A stretch of 43,950 nucleotides of DNA, taken from NCBI GenBank assembly GCA_040757085.1, contig JBFLXJ010000020.1, positions 1-43,950 of the forward strand, in the 5' to 3' direction. Origin of the DNA: Bacillota bacterium. Lineage in GTDB: Bacteria > Bacillota > Sulfobacillia > JACIYH01. The position numbers and the translations under genes were made by a program. The notes under the pieces were generated by a model. The model was given only the letters and a program-made list of their open reading frames with translations. It was not told where the DNA came from and did no database searches. Below are positions 8,207-15,740 of this stretch, one piece after another (position 1 is the first letter of the stretch; each line of letters starts with the position of its first letter).

Positions 8207-10330
8207 ATGTTGGGTGACGGACGGGTGTGCCGTGTGGTCGTGGTGGCGAGCGACCGGCTGGTGTTCGAGGTTTTCCGCCGGCAGTTGCTGGACTTTTTCG
8301 GGTCTGCCATCGACATCGAAGAGGTGGTCCTGGAGGAATGGGAACCAAAGCCGCTGCAAGCCCGCATCGTGGTTGCGTCCTGTAACACGGTTGCCGACCG
8401 TATAAGGGCCTACCTGGCCCCCGATGCGCAGTTACTGGTTGCGTGCCGAGCCATAGACCCTGCGAACCTGGAAGAACTGTTGCGGCTTCCCCCTAATACG
8501 CGCGTGTTGCTGGTTAGCAACTTCATGGAGACGGCCCTCGACACTATCCAGATGCTGAAGAGGCATGGACTCACGCACCTCGAATGGAAGCCCTACGTGC
8601 CCGGTGCCGGCAGTATGCGAGAGGAGGCTGATGTCGCTGTCACGTGTGGCCTCCCTCACCTGGTTCCCCGCGGCGTGTCTCGGGTGGTAAACATCGGCGT
8701 GCGCAAGCTGGATGTCTCCACCCTCGTCGCCCTCCAGTTGGCCGCCGGCGTGCCGGTCGAGAGGATAAACTACATTTCCATAGGCTACCTGGATGAGATA
8801 GTGAAGACCACGCGCAAGTACTTGCAGGAGGCCGAGCGTGCGGCCCGCCTCGGGGCCCAGCTTGAAGCGATCCTGGACAGCATAGGGATAGGCGTTGTGG
8901 GGGCAGACCTCCGCGGGCTGGTCACTTTCTGTAACAGCGAAGCTCATGCTATGCTGGGGGCGAAGCCGGGGGAGACGGTGGGACGCGCCGCACGAGAAGT
9001 GCTTCCGCAGGTTGATTGGGAGGCAGAGGGGTGGAAGGAAGGCTCCGGTGTCCAGGTGGTTGAGGCAGCGGGGAACCGCTTGGCGGTTAGCGTGCTGCCT
9101 GTCACGCGGAACGGCGAGATGTTCGGTAGCGTTGCGATCCTCCGGCGGGTGACGGAGGTTCAGTCCACCGAGGCAGAAGTCCGGTGGCGTCTGACTAGGT
9201 CAGGGTACCTGGCAAAATACCGGTTTGAGGACATCATCGGTATGAGCGACGTTATGGCCAGGCTCAAGAGTCAGGCCATGCAGCTTGCGGCCAGCGAGTT
9301 GCCCGTCCTTATTGTCGGCGAAACCGGTACTGGGAAAGAGTTGTTTGCGCACGCTATTCACCAGGCATCACGGCGTCGTGACGGACCTTTCGTGGCCATC
9401 AACTTTGCTGCTGTCCCCGAGTCGCTGGTGGAAAGTGAGCTGTTTGGCTATGAAGAGGGTGCGTTCACGGGGGCGCGGAAGGGCGGAAAACCTGGGCTCT
9501 TCGAGCAGGCGCACCGAGGAACCCTTTTCCTGGATGAGGTTGCAGAAGCACCTCCGTCTATTCAGGCGCGGCTGCTCCGGGTGCTCGAGGAAAAGCGCGT
9601 CCTGCGCGTTGGGGGCAGCCGCATGGTTCCCGTAGATGTACGTATCATCGCGGCCACAAACCGTGATCTGGTGGAGTTGATGCGGAGTGGCCGATTTCGG
9701 CCGGACCTGTACTTCCGACTTCATGTGCTGCCACTGCACATCCCGCCACTTCGCAGCCGGCCACAGGACATACCGGACCTGATCCGGCACTTTATGAGCG
9801 AGAAAGGATACCGCTTCACCCTTGACGCCAGCGCACTGGATATCCTGATGTCTTACCACTGGCCCGGAAACGTTCGCGAACTGGAGAACCTCCTCGCTTA
9901 CTTGGCTGTGACTTGCGGTGCAGGAATCGTGTCAGCTTCGCACTTGCGCGCTCTTCTGCTTCCGGACCACAGCCGACCGGAGCCTGCGGGAGGCCTCGAC
10001 GCTGCTTACCCCGTAGAAGAGCTGGCTAGCCGTCTCGCAGCCTCGGGGTGCGATCGACTGGCAGTGGAGGTGTTGATTCGGTTGCACTCCGATTCACAAG
10101 TGGGACGCCGTTCGAGCCGACGCCGCATCTTGAGCCAATTGAAACAAAGGGGGTATGATGTGAGCGAAGGGCGGCTGCGTTCGCTCCTTCAGTTGTTTGC
10201 CCAGTATGGCTGCGTACAGCCAGGTCCCACCCGGCGGGGAACGGCCATCACGCCCAAAGGTTACAAGCTGTTACGCTTATTGGACAGTGAGGTGCGGGAG
10301 CCAGAGAGTCTCACGGCGTGGAGGGCGTGA
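8207..10330 (+). CDS. Sigma-54-dependent transcriptional activator with PrpR_N-like and PAS-like regions
   Basis: About 707 residues from ATG 8207 (GAGGGG upstream); an in-frame ATG at 8165 has no good ribosome site. Residues 1-190 have the alternating pattern of a PrpR_N effector-sensing domain. About 220-330 is a PAS-like module (ILDSIGIGVVGADLRGLVTF). The AAA+ core follows: Walker A GETGTGKE at 371-378, sigma-54 contact loop GAFTGA at 418-423, Walker B FLDEV, and R-finger region DVRIIAATNRDL. The C-terminus lacks a recognisable Fis-type helix-turn-helix; about 600-700 instead resembles a winged-helix pattern. It should activate the RpoN promoter at 1632 in response to the pathway substrate. 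Confidence 0.9.
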   Translation: MLGDGRVCRVVVVASDRLVFEVFRRQLLDFFGSAIDIEEVVLEEWEPKPLQARIVVASCNTVADRIRAYLAPDAQLLVACRAIDPANLEELLRLPPNTRVLLVSNFMETALDTIQMLKRHGLTHLEWKPYVPGAGSMREEADVAVTCGLPHLVPRGVSRVVNIGVRKLDVSTLVALQLAAGVPVERINYISIGYLDEIVKTTRKYLQEAERAARLGAQLEAILDSIGIGVVGADLRGLVTFCNSEAHAMLGAKPGETVGRAAREVLPQVDWEAEGWKEGSGVQVVEAAGNRLAVSVLPVTRNGEMFGSVAILRRVTEVQSTEAEVRWRLTRSGYLAKYRFEDIIGMSDVMARLKSQAMQLAASELPVLIVGETGTGKELFAHAIHQASRRRDGPFVAINFAAVPESLVESELFGYEEGAFTGARKGGKPGLFEQAHRGTLFLDEVAEAPPSIQARLLRVLEEKRVLRVGGSRMVPVDVRIIAATNRDLVELMRSGRFRPDLYFRLHVLPLHIPPLRSRPQDIPDLIRHFMSEKGYRFTLDASALDILMSYHWPGNVRELENLLAYLAVTCGAGIVSASHLRALLLPDHSRPEPAGGLDAAYPVEELASRLAASGCDRLAVEVLIRLHSDSQVGRRSSRRRILSQLKQRGYDVSEGRLRSLLQLFAQYGCVQPGPTRRGTAITPKGYKLLRLLDSEVREPESLTAWRA

Positions 10331-10893
10331 CGGCATCGTGTTCCGGTGGAACGGACCGAGGCACCTCCATGTTTCCGTAATAGTCCATGAGAGGCACTGG
10401 CTACTCACAGTTGGCCTGTTCAACAACTCTGGATCCACTTTTGGGCAGGACGGAGCTATGGCTGTGATCTTGGGCGTCGGCTCGGGCGGAGCACGCCGAA
10501 GCAACCGACCATGCCGGTCTCGGGGGACGTGGCGCCTATAGCGGCCTCGGCGTAGTAGCCTGAGTCGCCTGGGCCTCAAGGGAAACGTGAAGTGTGGGCT
10601 GCGTGCGATTGGAGGACGCATTGAAGAGGTCGAGGGGCTGGCTATCGATTCGACAACGGACGTTGTCCGACGGACGGGAGCACGCGCTTCGGGGATCGGT
10701 GTTCTCCCGTAGGCGGAACCTGACGGGCGTGTTGCCCTCCGGGCTTCCGTTGGAAGACGTCTTGGGGCGGGGCTGCTGTTGGACGTGCGGGTGCCCGACC
10801 TGCCGGACAACGTCACGGGGGACCAGCGGCGGGTTGCAAGCGGTGCAGTCCGGTGTTACTCTAGTACCGTCAGCCCAGTCAGCTTTGGGGGAG
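10331..10893. other. Non-coding stretch between activator and toxin/antitoxin genes
   Basis: No gene is supported. Short open frames exist, including one running into the antitoxin, but they have no recognisable domain. A segment at 10740-10840 could be read as ...LLLDVRVPDLPDN..., possibly a remnant. No sigma-54 site and no clear terminator were found. Confidence 0.4.
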
Positions 10894-10899
10894 ATGGGT

Positions 10900-11097
10900 A
10901 TGCGGCGTAGGGTGCCGCGCTTGGTGGTGGAGGACGGCAAGGCAACTGCTGTGATCCTCGATATTGAAGTCTATCGGGAGATGCTCGAGCGCCTTGAAGA
11001 CCTTGAGGATTTGAGGATGTTGGAAGAGATTCGGAAGAGGCCGTTGGACTTGCAGAGCCTGGAGGACTTCTTGGCGGAGCACGCCTCGGATGTATGA
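10900..11097 (+). CDS. Antitoxin of a RelE/ParE-type toxin-antitoxin pair
   Basis: ATG 10900 with GGGGGAG about eight bases upstream; 65 residues. The pattern (VPRLVVEDGKATAVILDIEVYREMLERLEDLEDLRML) follows Phd/YefM- and RelB-type antitoxins: a short beta-strand DNA-binding part with a variant of the 'VILS..EY..L' motif, then an acidic coiled helix that wraps the toxin. It overlaps the toxin gene by 8 bases. It would neutralise the toxin and repress the operon. Confidence 0.78.
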   Translation: MRRRVPRLVVEDGKATAVILDIEVYREMLERLEDLEDLRMLEEIRKRPLDLQSLEDFLAEHASDV

Positions 11098-11350
11098 GGT
11101 TTTTCTGGAGAGGACGGCGCGGAAAGACCTGGAGGCCCTGCCAGCACGGGTCTTCCGCCAGGTGATTGCCTGCGTCCGCGGTCTGGCCCATAATCCCAGG
11201 CCTCCTGGGGCGAGGAAGATAGTCGGATCGGACAACGCCTGGCGGGTGCGCGTGGGAGACTACAGGGTGGTCTACGAGGTCGATGATGCGGCCTTTCGGG
11301 TCATTGTGTACCGGGTAAGGCACCGGAAGGAAGCGTACCGGGGCCTGTGA
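11090..11350 (+). CDS. RelE/ParE superfamily toxin
   Basis: 86 residues from ATG 11090. The family pattern is clear: MYEVFLERTARKDLEALP at the start, a central basic loop (NPRPPGARKI), and the C-terminal strands NAWRVRVGDYRVVYEVDD and VIVYRVRHRKEAY. Conserved Arg residues in RVRVGDYRVVY and the final RHRKEAY are those of RelE-like mRNA interferases, so RelE is more likely than gyrase-poisoning ParE. The gene overlaps the antitoxin upstream. The pair marks the boundary between the catabolic cluster and the IS-rich debris, consistent with an acquired segment. Confidence 0.85.
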   Translation: MYEVFLERTARKDLEALPARVFRQVIACVRGLAHNPRPPGARKIVGSDNAWRVRVGDYRVVYEVDDAAFRVIVYRVRHRKEAYRGL

Positions 11351-11397
11351 TGGGTTGCCCATGCGGTAATGGCAGTTCCCTTGGGTCGTCTGGCAAC

Positions 11398-11463
11398 ATG
11401 AGATATCGGAAGCTCGGTGCGGAGGTGTCCGGGATCCGGCTATCCAGGTACCTGGCGGTGTAG
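11398..11463 (+). pseudogene. Possible aldo/keto reductase N-terminal fragment
   Basis: ATG 11398 opens a 21-codon frame, MRYRKLGAEVSGIRLSRYL and a stop. It resembles the typical aldo/keto reductase beginning (M.YR.LG.TG..VS.IGLG) with a few residues lost. No further part of such a gene follows. It may be a decayed remnant, or chance. Confidence 0.35.
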
Positions 11464-11517
11464 CACCTTGAGCCACGCCGCGGCCAGATGCAAAGCTGCC
11501 ATTGGGGGTGACTTATT

Positions 11518-11853
11518 ATGCGTCGGTGTGATGTGCGGCCCGGTTACTGGTTGGTCACCGAAGATGGGGCCATTCACTCTCTGTCCGCGGACCCCAAGTG
11601 TCCGCGATGCGGAAGGGCAAACTGGTGTAGTACTCACTCCTACACCTACTTCAAGTGGTGGTTGGGGCTATCAAGAGCGCTCGGGGGCCCTTCGAACGAG
11701 GATGAACTCCCCGTCTTCCGCACGCGGGAAGAGGCAGCCAGCGAAGCGCAGAAGAAAGGGAAGCCTTCCGCGGCCCGGCCCTGTCCGCTGAGCACCCATT
11801 CGGATGCGGAGGGCAGGTGCGGATACGCTATCCCAGCATGCTGTGCGGATTAG
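11518..11853 (+). CDS. Hypothetical protein with one zinc-ribbon-like CPRCGRANWC motif
   Basis: 111 residues from ATG 11518 after GGGGGTG. Residues about 28-38 carry CPRCGRANWC, a CxxC-x6-C arrangement that could bind a metal. A Trp/Tyr-rich stretch (YTYFKWWLGL) follows, and then a charged segment (RTREEAASEAQKKG), reminiscent of a short DUF2188-like repeat. The C-terminus has two more Cys. The family is not recognised. It may be real, but the surroundings are gene debris and codon evidence is weak. Confidence 0.4.
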   Translation: MRRCDVRPGYWLVTEDGAIHSLSADPKCPRCGRANWCSTHSYTYFKWWLGLSRALGGPSNEDELPVFRTREEAASEAQKKGKPSAARPCPLSTHSDAEGRCGYAIPACCAD

Positions 11854-12531
11854 CTAGACTCCCGAAGTAATCTTCCACCTTGGCGCTGCAGTTGACGACG
11901 TGGTTCTTCATCGTACCCGGGTCGCGGGAGCGTTTCCCCAGTTGTTCGTTCACGAGGGGAGTGGTGGTGCTGGTGATCGGGTGCATTTCGGGAGCGTGGA
12001 AGGGCCCTGCATGACGTCCACCACGTTTGTGGGTGAGCTTGCGGCCCATGTCCAGCACCGTTCCTCCAGTGGGGGGCAGCACCGCGAAGCGGTCCTGGTA
12101 CGTTTCCAAGATGGCCACTATGGTGCGGCACAGCTTTTCGGTTTTGACCTCCACGCTGCCTCACACGTGAACGACTCGGTCGAAATACCACGGCGCGGAA
12201 AGTGAATTGTCCGACACGCGGTGATGTCGGTGGGTTGCCGGCTACCTCCCGCGCTGCGAGGTTGGTTACCTCCTGGTAGAACCGCTCCGAGGAGGCGGGG
12301 GTGCAATCGTGCCACTGCCTCAGCAGGGCCAGGGAAGCTTCCCGCTCCCGGCCAGGAGGTGTCTTGGGCGGAGGCAGCACGCCGTTTTTCGGCAACCCTG
12401 TCCGGGGCAGCCTCCTTGCTGTCCCAGTAGCGGGCCCAGAGTTCCAGCCAGAGGCACCAGAGCAGGAGCGTGACGCGGATTGCATCGCCACTTTTGAGGT
12501 GGTGAGCAGGCCGTTCTGCTTCACCCGCCAT
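11830..12531 (-). pseudogene. Decayed protein-coding relic in several frames (possible transposase)
   Basis: Three overlapping minus-strand frames each hold protein-like pieces: one with LLLWCLWLELWARYWDSKEA (start near 12531), another with REREASLALLRQWHDCTPAS and RFYQEVTNLAAREVAG, a third with TIVAILETYQDRFAVLPPTG and KLTHKRGGRH. Read in order they look like one protein of about 220 residues broken by at least two frameshifts. I cannot name the family; the location between TA genes and an IS suggests a transposase or other mobile-element protein. Confidence 0.4.
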
Positions 12532-12685
12532 TCCTCAAGGTCCGAGACCCTTTAATCTATCGGAGCCACTCCCACCTCACAAGGTTGCAGCCACCGGAGG
12601 CTACCTCCTGCCAATGCAGCTGCAGGGAAGCTTCTGCCAGCAGCGAATATGTTTACGCCGAGCAAGGAGCAGGAGGTATGCCAAG

Positions 12686-12955
12686 TTGGAACAGTACATA
12701 GACCGGCTTACGCAACTCAGAACTGAGTTGTCCCTCGCCTCCGAGCGCGGGGACTCGGCAAGGCTCCTGACACTGTCTCAAGAGCTTGACCGCCTCGTCC
12801 TGGACATCATGGCCGAGATGAGGGTGAGCCGTGGAACTGGAACAGCTGTGCAACAGGATCAGGCAGCTGTGCCGGGAGGTGACGGCCACCGAGTCGGAAG
12901 CAAGGCGGAAAGAGATCCTACGGGAGTTGCTGACCCTTCTCGATCATTTGATTGA
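12686..12955 (+). CDS. Spo0E-like aspartyl-phosphate phosphatase
   Basis: TTG start at 12686, ten bases after AGGAGG. The first 50 residues (LEQYIDRLTQLRTELSLASE... and LLTLSQELDRLVLDIM) match the two-helix Spo0E pattern, including the SQELD signature that contacts the phosphorylated response regulator. These small proteins dephosphorylate Spo0A~P and restrain sporulation. The usual length is 50-85 residues, and here the reading frame continues for about 40 residues of unrelated Gly/Arg-rich sequence overlapping another small frame. That tail is either an add-on or the mark of a lost stop codon. A spore former is implied. Confidence 0.62.
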   Translation: MEQYIDRLTQLRTELSLASERGDSARLLTLSQELDRLVLDIMAEMRVSRGTGTAVQQDQAAVPGGDGHRVGSKAERDPTGVADPSRSFD

Positions 12956-12977
12956 CGTGCTCAAGCGCGAAGAATAA
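12831..12977 (+). CDS. Small helical ORF (48 aa) overlapping the Spo0E-like gene
   Basis: GTG 12831 opens VELEQLCNRIRQLCREVTAT...LLDHLIDVLKREE, an amphipathic, probably coiled-coil protein of 48 residues. It overlaps the Spo0E-like frame by 125 bases in another phase. Its heptad-like pattern looks more protein-like than the overlapping C-terminal tail of the Spo0E frame. It may therefore be a separate gene, or the true continuation of the upstream gene after a frameshift. Confidence 0.4.
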   Translation: MELEQLCNRIRQLCREVTATESEARRKEILRELLTLLDHLIDVLKREE

Positions 12978-13070
12978 CGAACAGGCGCCCCTGCTGGGGT
13001 GCCTTCAGCTTATAGTGTGGCCTCCGGAACTCAACCCCGGGCATGGCGGCTCACCTTTACGCAGGCTCAG

Positions 13071-13286
13071 GTGTCAAGTGTGGCAGACACCCTTCTATCG
13101 CGGGTTCTGGATGAGCTTCCCGTGCTGGTGCGGGCCTGCCGCCTGCTGGAAGCGGCGAAGAGCGGCGCGGACGAGGACGTGAGCAACGCTCTTGCGGCGC
13201 TGAGGGAGGCTGTGGTTTCGGCTTCGGCTGCGGCTGGCGCCCTGGAGTTGTGGGCGGAGCGGGCGAGGCTGAGGAAGCCGAGCTAA
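13071..13286 (+). CDS. Hypothetical small alpha-helical protein next to IS66
   Basis: A frame from GTG 13071 gives 71 residues, VSSVADTLLSRVLDELPVL..., Ala/Leu/Glu-rich and helical throughout, with no known motif. It forms a short series with the two preceding small ORFs. The stop codon lies one base before the IS66 terminus at 13288, so the gene may originally have been longer and been ended by the insertion. Ribosome binding site is weak. Confidence 0.35.
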   Translation: MSSVADTLLSRVLDELPVLVRACRLLEAAKSGADEDVSNALAALREAVVSASAAAGALELWAERARLRKPS

Positions 13287-13368
13287 GGTAAGCGTCAAAC
13301 TGTACCCACCTGGCTTGCTGCCCGGAGTTGAAGGATAATCTCCCCGAAGTATGAATCGGGGAGGGTTT

Positions 13369-13713
13369 GTGGTGACCAGGGCCGAGCGGGAGAAAGAGCG
13401 ACAGGAATGGGAGACCCGCATCGCGGAGTTCAGGGCGAGCGGACAGAGCGTGAGTGAGTGGTGCGCTGCCAACGGCATAAAGCCTGGCCGGTTATGGTAC
13501 CGGTTGCGTCAGGAGAGACGCCAAGGGAAGGTCGACAGGGGAAGCGGTGTGGCGCCGATATGGCTGCAGGCAACGGTGACCGGCCCGGCTTGCACCGAAG
13601 AACAAGACAACAAGAGGCTCATCCGGATAGGCGAGGCCAGCGTAGAGGTGAGGGCCGGGTTTGATCCCGAGTTGCTTTCCGGCTGGGTGCGGGTACTGTT
13701 GGCCATATGCTGA
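13369..13713 (+). CDS. tnpA: IS66 TnpA (OrfA), helix-turn-helix accessory protein
   Basis: 114 residues from GTG 13369 (GGGAGGG upstream). The N-terminal helix-turn-helix reads ...WETRIAEFRASGQSVSEWCA-ANGIKPGRLWYRLR, the standard IS66 OrfA motif. The C-terminus (IRIGEASVEVRAGFDPELL, then VLLAIC) is typical of the family. The gene appears intact and overlaps the following tnpB start by 7 bases. Confidence 0.85.
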   Translation: MVTRAEREKERQEWETRIAEFRASGQSVSEWCAANGIKPGRLWYRLRQERRQGKVDRGSGVAPIWLQATVTGPACTEEQDNKRLIRIGEASVEVRAGFDPELLSGWVRVLLAIC

Positions 13714-14065
13714 GCGATAGTCCCGTGGACCGGGTTTACCTTGCCTGTGGCCGACCGACCTGCGGAAGTCCATCGACGGGTTGGCAGTGCTCGTGAAGGA
13801 ATCCTTCGATCTTGACCCTTTCTCGAGCAGCCTCTTTGTCTTCTGCAACCGGCAGAGGGACAAGGTCAAGATCTTGAGGTGGGACCACAACGGGTTCTGG
13901 CTGTACTACCGCCGCCTGGAGCGGGGCAAGTTCCAGTGGCCGCCGAGAACAGGCGAGAACATCCCCGTGGCGATCGATTACCGTCAGCTGCGCTGGCTCC
14001 TTGACGGGCTGGCCTTGAAACAGCCCAAGGCGCACCCGGAGGTGAAAGCAAGAACGATCGTGTGA
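13707..14065 (+). pseudogene. tnpB: IS66 TnpB (Orf2), one-base frameshift
   Basis: ATG 13707 opens MLSDSPVDRVYLACG and then the frame is lost near 13749: one base is missing between TGTGG and CCGACCGACC. In the restored frame the IS66 Orf2 signature follows: PTDLRKSIDGLAVLV, LFVFCNRQRDKVKILRWD, GFWLYYRRLERGKFQWP, and a C-terminal LDGLALK. The protein would be about 119 residues. A programmed frameshift is unlikely because no slippery run is present. Confidence 0.8.
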
Positions 14066-14124
14066 GACTGCATATTCCGTCCAAATTAGGAGGAATTCGG
14101 CGATAGATGTAGAATAACACAGAT

Positions 14125-14388
14125 ATGGACAATTCATCCTCCGGCATGACCATAGAAGAGCTAAGAGAACGCTGCGCTCTGCTCGAACAAGAAAACGCTG
14201 AGCTGACAGCCAAACTGAAGTGGTTCATGGAGCAGTTCCGCTTGATGAAGCACCGTCAGTTCGGGGCCTCCAGCGAACGGACGGTTCCCGGCCAGGAGGA
14301 GTTTTCGTTCTTCAACGAGGCGGAAAGAGAAGCCCGGCCTGAGGAGCCGGAGCCACCGGTGGAGACGATCAACCTGTTGGACAGTTGA
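14125..14388 (+). pseudogene. tnpC: IS66 TnpC transposase, N-terminal remnant
   Basis: From ATG 14125: a leucine-zipper-like helix (EELRERCALLEQENAELTAK) followed by the family signature KHRQFGASSERT and FFNEAEREA. These are the first 80 or so residues of IS66 transposases, which normally exceed 450 residues and carry the DDE catalytic domain. The frame stops in foreign sequence where panB begins. Confidence 0.8.
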
Positions 14389-14684
14389 TCACTGAAGCTG
14401 TCAAGGTACCAACTATCGGGATAGGCGCGGGGCCCCATTGCGACGGGCAGGTGCTGGTCCTCCATGACATGCTGGGCCTGTTCGAACGTTTTGTGCCAAA
14501 GTTCGTTAAACGTTACGCGCGGCTAGCCGATGAAGCGCGGGAGGCTCTTTCTCGTTTTGCGTTGGAGGTTAGGGAGGGTCAGTTCCCGGCGGCAGAACAC
14601 TGCTACCCGATGAAACCGGAAGTAGCAACCGAGGTGCGTGCCCGGCTGGTTCAGGCCGGCCACCTAACGGAAGTGCCCATGTGA
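14385..14684 (+). pseudogene. panB: PanB (3-methyl-2-oxobutanoate hydroxymethyltransferase), C-terminal remnant
   Basis: About 99 residues match the C-terminal third of PanB: ITEAVKVPTIGIGAG, CDGQVLVLHDMLGLF, PKFVKRYA, and GQFPAAEHCYPM. The enzyme (about 270 residues) makes ketopantoate from 2-oxoisovalerate and methylene-tetrahydrofolate. The N-terminal two thirds, with the Mg-binding acidic residues, have been replaced by the truncated IS66. The in-frame TTG at 14385 is an artefact of the junction. panE follows after 15 bases, so a panB-panE operon was cut here. Confidence 0.82.
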
Positions 14685-14699
14685 GATGAGGTGAACGTT

Positions 14700-15653
14700 G
14701 TGGCCGTGCCAGTATTGAGAGTCGGCGTTGTTGGTGCTGGGGCCATGGGGTCTCTGTTTGGGGGGTACTTGGCTGCTGCGGGTCATGAGGTGTGGCTCGT
14801 AGACAAGTGGGCCGAGCACGTCAGCGCGATAACCGAGCATGGACTGCTTATCATGGAACCGTCCGGTGAGGAGAGGATTGTGCGGGTGCGGGCCACTACC
14901 GAGGTCGGCGAGGTAGGTCAGTGCGATCTCGTACTGGTTTTTGTGAAATCGTACCACACCGCAGCGGTCGCGAGCGAACTCACCCCTATCGTCGGTTCCG
15001 GCACTGTGGTGCTTACTCTTCAAAATGGATTGGGCAACGTGGAGGCTTTGGCTGAGGGTGTTCCGAGAAACCAGATCTTGGCGGGCACCACAGGGCAGGG
15101 TGCGAATGTGCTGGGACCGGGGCGTGTCCACCACGCTGGCGTTGGTGAAACAGTGATCGGTGAGTTGGACGGCCGCGTAACTGAACGTCTTCGGCTGGTC
15201 AGCCAAGTCTTCAACGAGGCTGGGCTGCCCGCTTCGACCAGCACGAATATCGAGGGGATAATGTGGGGCAAGCTGCTGGTCAACATCGCCATAAATCCCT
15301 TGACGGCGATCTTACGGGTACGTAACGGCCAGCTGCTCGATGTGCCCGCGGCAATGGAGGTGATGAAAGAGGCGGTCTCGGAAGGATTGGAAGTAGCTCG
15401 CCGCGCCGGAGTGCACATCCCGTACAGTGATCCTTGGTTAAGGGTGTTGGAGGTAGCTCGGCTCACCGCAGCCAACCGTTCGTCTATGATGCAGGATGTG
15501 GAGGCTGGCCGAAGGACTGAGATTGACTTCATCAACGGAGCAGTGGTCAGGGAAGGGGTGCGCCTCGGGGTGATCACTCCCGTCAACCTAACCCTGACGC
15601 GGCTAGTGCATTGCCTAGAAACCACGGGGACGCGTATTTTTAATCAACCGTGA
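14700..15653 (+). CDS. panE: Ketopantoate reductase family protein (2-dehydropantoate 2-reductase)
   Basis: 317 residues from GTG 14700, behind ATGAGGTG. The Rossmann loop VGAGAMGSLFGGYLA is at the start, GNVEALAEGVP and ILAGTTGQGANVLGPG follow, and the C-terminal domain contains the family motif MWGKLLVNIAINPLTAILR (catalytic Lys) and the late SSMMQDVEAGRRTEIDFING. These are standard for PanE/ApbA, the NADPH-dependent reduction of ketopantoate to pantoate. Because panB next to it is broken and the surroundings look catabolic, this copy may act on another 2-keto acid or run in the oxidative direction; that is inference. Confidence 0.88.
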   Translation: MAVPVLRVGVVGAGAMGSLFGGYLAAAGHEVWLVDKWAEHVSAITEHGLLIMEPSGEERIVRVRATTEVGEVGQCDLVLVFVKSYHTAAVASELTPIVGSGTVVLTLQNGLGNVEALAEGVPRNQILAGTTGQGANVLGPGRVHHAGVGETVIGELDGRVTERLRLVSQVFNEAGLPASTSTNIEGIMWGKLLVNIAINPLTAILRVRNGQLLDVPAAMEVMKEAVSEGLEVARRAGVHIPYSDPWLRVLEVARLTAANRSSMMQDVEAGRRTEIDFINGAVVREGVRLGVITPVNLTLTRLVHCLETTGTRIFNQP

Positions 15654-15740
15654 TGGTAATCAAGGGAGGTGAAATAGCGAGTCGCGTTAGGCTGTCCGGA
15701 CTAGACGGTACAAGATGATGGCTTGAAAGGAGGCGCCAGA

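Larger units (their letters stand above)
13288..14384 (+). mobile_element. IS66-family insertion sequence, truncated at its right side
   Basis: Begins GTAAGCGTCAAACTGTACCC at 13288, closely similar to the terminus at 126 on the other strand. It holds tnpA, a frameshifted tnpB and the first 80 or so codons of tnpC in the order typical of IS66. Full-length members are about 2.5 kb; this copy ends near 14366-14388 where panB sequence begins. The right inverted repeat and most of the transposase are gone, so it cannot move by itself. Confidence 0.85.

Noticed and set aside
10594-11097. A longer 167-residue protein including the antitoxin
   Set aside because: Only the last 65 residues match an antitoxin; the upstream part is low-information Arg/Gly-rich sequence and the ribosome site lies just before 10900.
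13707-14065. Programmed frameshift in IS66 tnpB
   Set aside because: No slippery A/T-run or stimulatory structure is visible at 13749, and other parts of this IS copy are also broken.
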